A stretch of DNA of 64,000 nt, taken from assembly GCA_020633825.1 (NCBI GenBank), contig JACKCV010000005.1:62001-126000 (forward strand). The letters run 5' to 3'. Position 1 is the stretch's first letter; each line of letters begins with the position of its first letter. This stretch comes from Fibrobacteria bacterium (GTDB lineage: Bacteria > Fibrobacterota > Fibrobacteria > UBA5070). The position numbers and the translations under genes are program-made. Below, piece by piece: positions 33,637 to 41,137 of this stretch. The notes beneath the pieces were generated by a model. It searched no databases and had not been told where the DNA came from. It worked only from the letters and a program-made list of their open reading frames with translations.

Positions 33637-34779
33637 ATGAAATCCAGAATCCTCCCCTTGCTCGCACTCGTCCCCCTGGTGTTCACCGCCTGCGGCCAAA
33701 AGCGCAAGGCCGCCGGCCTGATGGACGATCCCCGCACACACACCGAACGTGGCAAGCAGTACTACGACGCCGGGGAACTCGATCGGGCCGACCAGGAATT
33801 CACCCTGGCCCTCGAACTCGACAAGAAATACGCCCCGGCCATCGCCGGACAGGCCATGGTTCTGGCCTCCCGCGGGGAATTCGACAAGGCCATCGATCGC
33901 GCCGACAAGGCCATCGTCAAAAACGACAAGCTCCCCGACGGCTGGATGGCCAAGGGATGGGCCATCACCCTCAAGAACCGGGGTGCCAAGGACGAGGATT
34001 GGGTGGACGATGCCGAGCGCATGTTCTCCAAGGCCCTCGACCGCGATGAGAAGAGTGGGGAAACCTGGTACCGCCTGGGCATGTGCCGTCAGTGGGGCCT
34101 CAAGTTCCGCGAAGCGGGCGATGCGTTCCGGAAGGTGCTGGAAATCAACGGCTCCTACACCGAGAAGGCCAACGAGGCATGGGCCCGCATCCAGAAGATC
34201 GAGCGCTCGGCCCCGGGAACCCGCGTGGGTCGCAAGATCGCCTTGGTGGATTCGATCACCCGTGCCGACGCGGCGGCCTTGTTCATCGCCGAGCTCGAAC
34301 TGGACCGTATCCTGGGGCGCACTCGCGGCGCGGCCGTCGACACCACGTTCCAGGCTCCCGCGGTGCCCACCGTGGATACCGTGAAGGTGGTCAAAGCCGC
34401 CATCGCCAAGGACATCGAGGGGAACTGGGCACGCAACTTCATCGAAGACGCCGTGGGATTGGGCATTCGCGGGCTGCAGGTGTACCCCGACCGTACCTTC
34501 CATCCCAATGAAGCGGTGCGTCGGGCGGAGTTCGCCTTCCTCGCCGAGGACGCCCTGATCGCGGCCCTGGGAGACAAGACCCTGGCCACCAAGTACATCG
34601 GCAGCACCAGCCGCTTTTCTGATGTCGCGGGCGGTTCGCCGTATTACAATGCGATCTGCAACGCGGTCGACAAGAACATCATGGACGGCAACGCCGACGG
34701 CTCCTTCGGGGCCATGAAGCCGGTCTCCGGTGCCGATGCCTTGCTGACCATCCGCCTGATCAAGGAGCTTCGCAAGTGA
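33637..34779 (+). CDS. TPR lipoprotein with C-terminal SLH-like domain
   Basis: A 380-residue protein from ATG 33637. Lipobox LVFTACG. Tetratricopeptide repeats occupy about residues 30-190 (GKQYYDAGELDRADQEFTLALELD, and TWYRLGMCRQWGLKFREAGDAF further on). The C-terminal part holds S-layer-homology-like motifs: FIEDAVGLGIRGLQVYPDRTF followed by NEAVRRAEFA, then SRFSDVAGGSPYY. SLH domains bind cell-wall polymers, and in diderms such as this they may tie the outer membrane to peptidoglycan. The last bases overlap the next gene (GTGA). Confidence 0.85.
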   Translation: MKSRILPLLALVPLVFTACGQKRKAAGLMDDPRTHTERGKQYYDAGELDRADQEFTLALELDKKYAPAIAGQAMVLASRGEFDKAIDRADKAIVKNDKLPDGWMAKGWAITLKNRGAKDEDWVDDAERMFSKALDRDEKSGETWYRLGMCRQWGLKFREAGDAFRKVLEINGSYTEKANEAWARIQKIERSAPGTRVGRKIALVDSITRADAAALFIAELELDRILGRTRGAAVDTTFQAPAVPTVDTVKVVKAAIAKDIEGNWARNFIEDAVGLGIRGLQVYPDRTFHPNEAVRRAEFAFLAEDALIAALGDKTLATKYIGSTSRFSDVAGGSPYYNAICNAVDKNIMDGNADGSFGAMKPVSGADALLTIRLIKELRK

Positions 34780-35897
34780 TTACCCGCCTTCTGCTGGTTC
34801 TCCCCCTGCTTCTCGCCGGCATCGTGCGAGCGCAGGACCTCGTGGTCGAGGCCACCGGCTTCGGCCCCACGGTCGAGGCCGCCACCCGTGCGGCCAACCG
34901 CTCGGCCGTGGAATTGGGAATCGGACAGGTGCTCACCAGCGCCACCGAGATCCAGGACTTCCAGCTCAAGAAGGATCTCGTCCTGACCCGGACAGAAGGC
35001 GTGGTGCGCAATTCCGAGGTGCTTTCGCAGCAGCAGGGGCCCGATGGCGCCTGGGAAGTCAAGGTGCGGGCCACGGTTTCCAAGGCCGGTCTGGACAAGG
35101 ATCTCGCCGAACTGGGCATTCTTCGCATGCAACTCGACAATCCCCGCATCGCGGTGCTCGTGACCGAACAGGTCATGGGCAAACTCAAGGTGGATGGAGT
35201 GGTCGAGGCCAAGGTCATCGAGGCTTTCCGCTCGCGGGAATTCGAAGTCGTCGAGGCCTCCGCCGAGTTGCGGACACAGCGCGCCAGCCAGATCGCGTTG
35301 GCCACGGGAGGTGATGCCAAGGCCGCCGCCGAGCTGGGAGCCGAGCTGGGAGCCGAGGTGGTGATCCTGGGAACCGCCACCGCCACCGAATCGGACATGT
35401 CCGAGAACCCCTATTTCAAGAACACCGGAATGAAGTCTTCGGGCGGCACGGTGGTGCTCAAGGCCGTCGAGGTCACCACGAGCGCGATCCTGGCCAACCA
35501 GAACGGCGACGCGGCCATGGTCAATCCCAACCCCGATGTCGCCGGCAGCAAGGCGCTGGAAAAAGCCGCCGCGCTGGTCCTGGAAAAGAAGGGATTCATC
35601 GACCAGATCCTGAAGACCTGGCGCAACCAGGTCAACAACGGCACGGTGCTGCGGGTGCGGGTGCGGAACATCCCCAACTACGCCGCGGCCCAGGTCATCC
35701 AGGAGGAGCTCAAGGTCGATGCCGTGCAGGTCGTGAGGCGCAAGCTCGCCGACGGAGTACTTTTCCTGGACGTGACTTGGCGTGGCACAGCCGACGACTT
35801 CTGTGCCGCCGTCGATGGCAAGAAGGTCAACAAGAATCGCAACAAGCTTGCGGTCGCCTCGGCCGAAAACAAGGACGTCGTTCTCGAGGTCAAGTGA
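34776..35897 (+). CDS. Exported FlgT-like protein
   Basis: A 373-residue protein from GTG 34776, overlapping the TPR-SLH stop. It has a signal peptide (MITRLLLVLPLLLAGIVRA). The N-terminal domain (VEAATRAANRSAVELGIGQVL, KKDLVLTRTEGVVRNSEVL) matches the FlgT N-terminal pattern. A middle domain (AVLVTEQVMG, AELGAEVVILGTA) resembles the FlgT/TolB-N-like strand-helix arrangement. FlgT belongs to the sheathed-flagellum H ring, but no flagellar gene is nearby, so a general envelope role is more likely. The next gene overlaps it (GTGA). Confidence 0.65.
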   Translation: MITRLLLVLPLLLAGIVRAQDLVVEATGFGPTVEAATRAANRSAVELGIGQVLTSATEIQDFQLKKDLVLTRTEGVVRNSEVLSQQQGPDGAWEVKVRATVSKAGLDKDLAELGILRMQLDNPRIAVLVTEQVMGKLKVDGVVEAKVIEAFRSREFEVVEASAELRTQRASQIALATGGDAKAAAELGAELGAEVVILGTATATESDMSENPYFKNTGMKSSGGTVVLKAVEVTTSAILANQNGDAAMVNPNPDVAGSKALEKAAALVLEKKGFIDQILKTWRNQVNNGTVLRVRVRNIPNYAAAQVIQEELKVDAVQVVRRKLADGVLFLDVTWRGTADDFCAAVDGKKVNKNRNKLAVASAENKDVVLEVK

Positions 35898-36478
35898 GTT
35901 CCAAGAAAAAGAGCTCTCCCAGCAACGGGAGACGGATCGATATCGAAGGGGTGGTGACGAAGGAACGTCTCCGCCCCTTGCAGTTTGTGCACGGAGCTTT
36001 CCTCGCCTCGGCGGTGGGGGTGTCGGTGCTCACCTTCCTGGCCAAACCGAACGGTACGGAGCCGCGGGGCATGGCGATCGCCCAGCTTCTGGCTCTGGCC
36101 GGACTCGTCCTGTGGGTGGTCGGATTCGCCTTGGCGTTGTGGCTGTTCCAACGGGGTATGCGGCGCGAGACCCTGCTGGAGGTGGCCTCCTCGCCCTGGC
36201 GCGGTCCCAAGGTGCTCGCCGACCAGGCGACCGAGCCCGACAAACTCGTCCACCACATCCAGAAGCACTGGACGCGTCGTCTCACCCTGTGGATCCTGGG
36301 GCCGCTCACCACCATGCTTTCGGTCCAAGTGGCCCTGCAGGGCAATCTGGCGGCGCTGGAGCCCAAGCTCGTCTCGCAGGGGGTGCTCCCCATGGGGATC
36401 TATCTCCTCTTGTTGGCGCTGACCTTCCCCACGGCCCGTCGTATCCGGATCCTGCTCGAAAAATCCATGAAGTCCTGA
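35894..36478 (+). CDS. Inner-membrane protein of unknown function
   Basis: A 194-residue protein from GTG 35894, overlapping the stop of the FlgT-like gene. A basic N-terminus (SSKKKSSPSNGRR) is followed by four hydrophobic segments (around FLASAVGVSVLTFLA, LLALAGLVLWVVGFALALW, WILGPLTTMLSVQVAL and GIYLLLLALTFP). I do not recognise a family. Translational coupling ties it to the envelope cluster upstream. Confidence 0.7.
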   Translation: MSSKKKSSPSNGRRIDIEGVVTKERLRPLQFVHGAFLASAVGVSVLTFLAKPNGTEPRGMAIAQLLALAGLVLWVVGFALALWLFQRGMRRETLLEVASSPWRGPKVLADQATEPDKLVHHIQKHWTRRLTLWILGPLTTMLSVQVALQGNLAALEPKLVSQGVLPMGIYLLLLALTFPTARRIRILLEKSMKS

Positions 36479-36566
36479 CGCTCATCGCGCTCTCGGCGGG
36501 GCCATCCGGACCTTCCGTTGGAGGAGCGCAGCCCGGGAGGTTCCCAGGAAGAGGAACGAGCCGTTC

Positions 36567-36576
36567 GGGGGGGGGG
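36567..36576 (+). repeat. 10-G homopolymer upstream of pyrF
   Basis: Ten consecutive G about 115 bases before the pyrF start, in the 215-base gap that must hold its control signals if it is not read from upstream. A slippage-prone tract. Confidence 0.6.
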
Positions 36577-36693
36577 TGCGATAGGGGAATCCGGGATGGT
36601 TGGAGGCGATCACAACCCCCGTACCGGGTTCGACGCGATTTCCGAGAGGAGATTTGTCGGAAAGCCTCCCTCGTCGGTCTATTTTTCCCCCCC

Positions 36694-37557
36694 ATGACCG
36701 CTACTTTCGGCTCCCTTCTGGCCACCCGCACCCGTCTTGTCGGCAACAACGTCTGTTTCGGGTTGGATCCCGTGCTCGCGCGGATTCCCCTGGAAGGGCC
36801 TGCCCACGAGGTGGTGGAGCGTTTCGGAATGGAACTGCTCGAGGCCTGCGTTCGTCGGGGTGTGCTTCCTGCCGCCCTCAAGCCCAATTCCGGGTATTAC
36901 GAGAACCTCGGGATCGAGGCTTTGCGCGCTCTGGAACGTGTGATCGCCGCTTGGAAACAGGCGGGCGTGCACATCGTGCTCGATGCCAAGCGAGGCGATA
37001 TCGGGCGCACCTCGGGCTGTTACGCCGAAGCGGCCTTCGACACCTTCCACGCCGATTCCGTGACCGTCGCCCCGTACATGGGCCGTGATTCGGTGGAGCC
37101 GTTCCTGGGATCCCCCGGCAAGTCGGTGTTCCTGCTTCTGCGCACCTCCAATCCCGGGGCGCGCGATTTCCAGGATCTCGTCGTCGATGGACTGCCCCTG
37201 TACCTGCACGTGGCCAAGACGGCCCTGAGCTGGAAGGGATCCGAGGGCCTCGGATTCGTGGTCGGGGCCACCGCGCCGGCGGAACTCGAAGCCATCGCCG
37301 CCTGGTACGCCGAGCGTGGCTCCGATGCTCCGTTCCTGATTCCCGGCGTGAGCGTTCCCGGGGTGCCCGGCGGCCAGGGGGGAGGCATCGGGGAGGTCGT
37401 TTCCCGTCTGCGCGCCGGTGGCCTGGACCCCTGGGGGCATCTGGTGAACGCGAGCTCCGGGCTCAACTACGCCTGGGAGCGAAACGGCGATCGGACGCGT
37501 TGGGCGCAGACCTCCGCTGAGGCCCTGGAAGAATTGGCCTCCGCCGCGGGGCTGTAA
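36694..37557 (+). CDS. pyrF: Orotidine 5'-phosphate decarboxylase, type 2
   Basis: A 287-residue enzyme of the last step of UMP synthesis. ATG 36694 starts the family N-terminus (NVCFGLDPVLARIP). The catalytic segment is VLDAKRGDIGRTSG, with Asp-Ala-Lys as in type 2 enzymes, followed by VAPYMGRDSVEPFL, LLLRTSNPGA and the phosphate-binding IPGVSVPGVPGGQGG and NASSGLNYAW. The frame is open upstream but that part is a shadow of the previous genes. Cytoplasmic housekeeping gene. Confidence 0.93.
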   Translation: MTATFGSLLATRTRLVGNNVCFGLDPVLARIPLEGPAHEVVERFGMELLEACVRRGVLPAALKPNSGYYENLGIEALRALERVIAAWKQAGVHIVLDAKRGDIGRTSGCYAEAAFDTFHADSVTVAPYMGRDSVEPFLGSPGKSVFLLLRTSNPGARDFQDLVVDGLPLYLHVAKTALSWKGSEGLGFVVGATAPAELEAIAAWYAERGSDAPFLIPGVSVPGVPGGQGGGIGEVVSRLRAGGLDPWGHLVNASSGLNYAWERNGDRTRWAQTSAEALEELASAAGL

Positions 37558-37692
37558 GGAACCAGCCCCCGCCAGGGGGCGAGCCTGCCTCCAGGAAGGA
37601 CTCGCGCCACGGCTCGGAAATGGCTATCTCCGCGCGAAGCGCCGAGTTCGATGCGTGGGTTCCAGGGCCGATCGGGCGCGCCCCTCAACCCA

Positions 37693-37850
37693 TCAGCGAC
37701 TGGCTCCCGTGACCTTCAAGGGGAATTTCGGAGAAACCCATTCGAAGCGGGTGAGCACATCGCCTTGGGCGTCGACCAGGTTCGATGCGAAGGTGGCCTG
37801 GAAATCATAGGGGCCCAGGTCCCAAGGGTGTTCGGTCGGCCCCTTGCCGG
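37693..37850 (-). pseudogene. Remnant of a lipoprotein gene (C-terminal end only)
   Basis: The minus-strand frame ends with FQATFASNLVDAQGDVLTRF then EWVSPKFPLKVTGASR and stop. It closely matches the C-terminus of the lipoprotein encoded at 40220-41137 (FQASFESNLVDAQGNILTRF, EWVSPDSPLKISGTSH). The DNA also matches, for example CCTTGGGCGTC and GACC/AACCCATTCGAAGCG. Upstream of about 37850 the similarity is lost and no start fits. It is a truncated duplicate. Confidence 0.75.
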
Positions 37851-37920
37851 GGTCTGCCAAAATCCGCTCAATGCACCAGCCTCGGGAGCACACCATTGGA
37901 AGAAGGGACCAAGTCGAGGA

Positions 37921-39654
37921 TCACGGCTTGGCAGGCTCAACCGCTGCGGGTTCGGATGGAGAGGAGGGGCGTGGTTCGGAGGTCTTCGGTTCGAGGGATC
38001 CCGAGCCAACGGAAGAGCGGGGATCCCGTTGAGTCTCGATCTTTCGGGGCAGGTCGAGGGCGAAGGATGCGATCCCGGAAGGACTGACGCCATAGACCTC
38101 GAAACGAAGGCCGTGCGCATCGGGTGGAGGCAACTCGACAACATGCCAGCCGGAGGAATCCGCGCAGGTCATTCCCAGGGTGCGGTGGAGCGGGGACGCC
38201 AGTTTGGGAGGGGGCGAGGGCGATCCATACCCGGAAACGGATCGGTTTTCCGGATAGATGGGCGGGTAGACGCCCGACGAGTAGAACCATCCAGCGGCCA
38301 CCATGAAATCCGACACGCTGAGTCGCGTGTCGACGGAGGTCCAATGGCCGTTTTCGAGCCCAGGCTTCACCTCTCCGGGGCCGATGGAGTACGAATCGAA
38401 GGCGCCGGCGGCTGCGAAATAGGTCAGGCAACCATTCCTCATCTGTTGGGACGCCCGGAAACGCATCATGAAGCCATCGAGCGCCATGGAATCGATGCGC
38501 AGGACATTTTCTGCACCCGACCACCGTGCATACGTGCCCAGAGGGTTGTTGGCATCGAAACGCCATGTCTCAAGGGACGAGGGGAGTCGCGAAGACCATG
38601 CGGATTTCCAGGGATCCTCGTCGTGGGCCCACAGGAGGGTGTCGCCGAAATCGAAGATGGTGGGCGTTCGCGGCTTCAAAGGTGTCGAGGCGGGCGCTCC
38701 GGGTCTGGGCGGAGTTTGGGGGCGGATGCCGATGGGTAATTTCGTCGATGGCAGTGCGTAACAGCCGGTGAGCACGATTCCGGCGGAATCTCGCACGATC
38801 AGATGGATCGGCTCGTCGGATTGGAGTACGCGGGTTTCTCCTTCCATGCCGGTTGGAGCAACCATCGTGGCGGGGAGACGGATCTCGGTGCCGGACGGCA
38901 GGGTGGCGGAAACCTGCAAGCCTGCCAGCGACCCTTGTCGGGATTTCGATCCGACCAGGCACCAATGCAGAACCATCCCGGAATCCCCAGGTTTCGTGAG
39001 CGCCGAAATCCACAACTCCTCGGGAGGAGGAGAAAATGGCTGGTTCGGGAATCTGGTGCTCGCGATCTTCAGGCCTGTCCACCGGGGTCCCTTCTTGTGC
39101 AGAAAGGTCAGTGGATTCTCCGAACGGGAAGGAATGGAATCCCTGAGAGGGTATGATCGAGGCATGCCGAATTTTGTTGCGCCCCCCCCTCGACCGGGGA
39201 ACTCGACGGATTGGCCATCGAGGGACCAGATGATGGCACGGGAGGGGTCCACAAGAGCGCCGAACTTCCAGGTGTCGGCAAAGACGATGGGACCCAGGGA
39301 ATGATCGTCTTTCCAGACAGGCCGAAATGGAATTTCCGTGGCGGAAGGTTCGACGGGAACTCCGGAGCGGGCCTTTGATGTGGAATGTCTTTTGGTGCCG
39401 ATAGGGCAGTTCTTGTTGTCAAGGACGATCGAGTGCCATTCGATGGCGCCATCGGGACAGGAAAGCGCCGCTCCCAACCGAACGAGACTGCAAGGGAACG
39501 ATTCCGATGGATCTTGGAGGGGAGCCGGGCAAGTGGAGGAGGGATCTGGTAGCCCGAAGTTCAGCGTATCTCCCGGTTCGATTTTTCTCACCTCGGTGGC
39601 GAATACGCTTCCGGCGAAAAGGAACCATCCCAAGGCGATGTTGCGGAGGTTCAT
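37921..39654 (-). CDS. Exported protein of unknown function
   Basis: About 577 residues from ATG 39654, which gives a signal peptide (MNLRNIALGWFLFAGSVFA); the frame is open 147 bases further but those codons look non-coding. The mature part has scattered Cys (CPAPL, FPCSL, LSCPDG, CPIG), several Pro-rich linkers (PPRPGAPASTPLKPRTP) and a Ser/Pro/Glu-rich C-terminal tail (SEPRPSSPSEPAAVEPAKP). No family recognised. It sits between a lipoprotein gene and the remnant of that lipoprotein, so it may have arrived with a duplication. Confidence 0.7.
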   Translation of the reverse strand: MNLRNIALGWFLFAGSVFATEVRKIEPGDTLNFGLPDPSSTCPAPLQDPSESFPCSLVRLGAALSCPDGAIEWHSIVLDNKNCPIGTKRHSTSKARSGVPVEPSATEIPFRPVWKDDHSLGPIVFADTWKFGALVDPSRAIIWSLDGQSVEFPGRGGGATKFGMPRSYPLRDSIPSRSENPLTFLHKKGPRWTGLKIASTRFPNQPFSPPPEELWISALTKPGDSGMVLHWCLVGSKSRQGSLAGLQVSATLPSGTEIRLPATMVAPTGMEGETRVLQSDEPIHLIVRDSAGIVLTGCYALPSTKLPIGIRPQTPPRPGAPASTPLKPRTPTIFDFGDTLLWAHDEDPWKSAWSSRLPSSLETWRFDANNPLGTYARWSGAENVLRIDSMALDGFMMRFRASQQMRNGCLTYFAAAGAFDSYSIGPGEVKPGLENGHWTSVDTRLSVSDFMVAAGWFYSSGVYPPIYPENRSVSGYGSPSPPPKLASPLHRTLGMTCADSSGWHVVELPPPDAHGLRFEVYGVSPSGIASFALDLPRKIETQRDPRSSVGSGSLEPKTSEPRPSSPSEPAAVEPAKP

Positions 39655-40219
39655 GCGGCTCCGTAGAAAGGGATATGGAATGACTTTGCGTTTTTCATTT
39701 ACATCATACCAGCCAATCCTTCCGCATACCGAGTGTTGATTGCGGATCTTCATGCACGATGGGGACCTTGGCGTTCCAGCAGTCGTCGGGAAGAAATTCA
39801 CGGCGGGAGCTCCTCTGCTTTCTGACGCGTTCCGAGCAAAGTCGTCGAGATTTGATCACTGCGCGACATCCGTGGCTTCTATCACCTGCAAAACGGGCTG
39901 GAGGATCCCCTGCGGGAACGGGCTGACAAATTCTGTGGAATTGAGCGAAACAGCAGTGACTAGTTCCAATGCGAGCAGGAGATTCGGCATGAAGACCTTT
40001 CGAGGTATCGTGACTCGATCGTGGATCAGAAGCGTGATTCCATTCGCTCAATTGCTGGGCATGTCGCGGAGTCGTGTGCGGAGTTTCAATATCGCATTCA
40101 GGGAGAAATTCCTGATCGTTGCCAACCCATCGGCGGCTTGGAGCGTTGGTGTGGGAAAAAGGGATCAATGCCTTGGCTCCATCCGGAAACATCGAGACAT
40201 CCGGGCTCACCAGAATGGG
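39655..40219. other. 565-bp region without a supported gene
   Basis: Long open frames exist on both strands (about 39740-40252 plus and 39704-40210 minus), but neither has a recognisable domain, signal peptide, good start or typical composition. GC is lower than average. It may be decayed accessory DNA like the remnant at 37693. Confidence 0.4.
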
Positions 40220-41137
40220 TTAGTGGCTTGTTCCGGAGATTTTCAGGGGTGAATCAGGAGAGACCCATTCGAAGCGAGTCAGTATGTTGCCTTGGGCGTC
40301 CACCAGATTCGATTCGAACGATGCTTGGAACGCGTAGAGTCCCGGCTCCCAGAGCAGCTGGATTCGAATGGGGAAGACAATAACAGTTCCTGGCTCCAGT
40401 ACGATGGTGCTGTCCTGGAGATCCGGCTCGCTTAGTTCGATGTTTTGGGGGGCGATTTCCATGGAGGGTGAATGTGAATTGTTCAGCAGGGCGAGGGGTA
40501 TGTCGGTTCGGACCGCTTTTACGCTGAGGTTGGTTTCGGCTTCTGCCCAAAACTTGGGAGTAGCAATCCTCAAGGGCTTGAGACCGGGGTTCGATACGCT
40601 GAGCTGGAAGCCGAACTCTTCGCCTGGTGCGATTTCCGGGGGCAATCCCTCCATGTGAAATCCGATGGCGATGGCAGGATACTTCTGTACGTCCTCGATC
40701 ACCTTTGCGAATTCCTCCTCCGCCCGGAGGAATGATGCCGGTGCGGGATCAGCCTCGCTGACGAACTTGAGGATGTCCGGTGCCGATGACTTCTTCAGGA
40801 TGAATTTCCGGACCACTTCTCCCGGAATGACGGATTTCGGATTAGAAAGCCCGGTGAACTCAGGTGTGCAAATGGCTGCGAAAGCATTCTGCGCCAGTTC
40901 GGAGGCGACAAGGCCATCGAAAAAGCCCAGGGACTTCCTTGCGGGGATGTCGCGATTGCTGCGAATCCAAAGCTTGGCGGTGCCTGATGGATGGAGGTTC
41001 AACGATAGCGGGAGAGATTCATCCGCGGCGGTAGACCAATAATCGGTTTCGAGAATCGAGGACATGGAACTGCCTTTTTCCTTTCCGGCCTGACATGCGG
41101 TCATGGCCAAAGCGAATGCGATGACGGAAAGCTTCAA
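40220..41137 (-). CDS. Lipoprotein paired with the metzincin-like protein; immunity candidate
   Basis: About 305 residues. TTG 41137 is preceded by GGAAGG at good spacing and overlaps the stop of the upstream gene (TTGA); it gives MKLSVIAFALAMTAC, a signal peptide with lipobox. A start at TTG 41179 is possible but less good. The C-terminal half is strand-rich (FGFQLSVSNPGLKPLRIATP, ending FEWVSPDSPLKISGTSH), like an Ig-type fold. Function unknown. Coupling to a secretable protease-like protein and a decayed duplicate downstream suggest an immunity lipoprotein. Confidence 0.7.
   Translation of the reverse strand: MKLSVIAFALAMTACQAGKEKGSSMSSILETDYWSTAADESLPLSLNLHPSGTAKLWIRSNRDIPARKSLGFFDGLVASELAQNAFAAICTPEFTGLSNPKSVIPGEVVRKFILKKSSAPDILKFVSEADPAPASFLRAEEEFAKVIEDVQKYPAIAIGFHMEGLPPEIAPGEEFGFQLSVSNPGLKPLRIATPKFWAEAETNLSVKAVRTDIPLALLNNSHSPSMEIAPQNIELSEPDLQDSTIVLEPGTVIVFPIRIQLLWEPGLYAFQASFESNLVDAQGNILTRFEWVSPDSPLKISGTSH

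Noticed and set aside
39704..40252. Genes on either strand of the gap between 39655 and 40219
   Set aside because: Two long frames overlap each other on opposite strands and neither shows a domain, a signal peptide or a good start.
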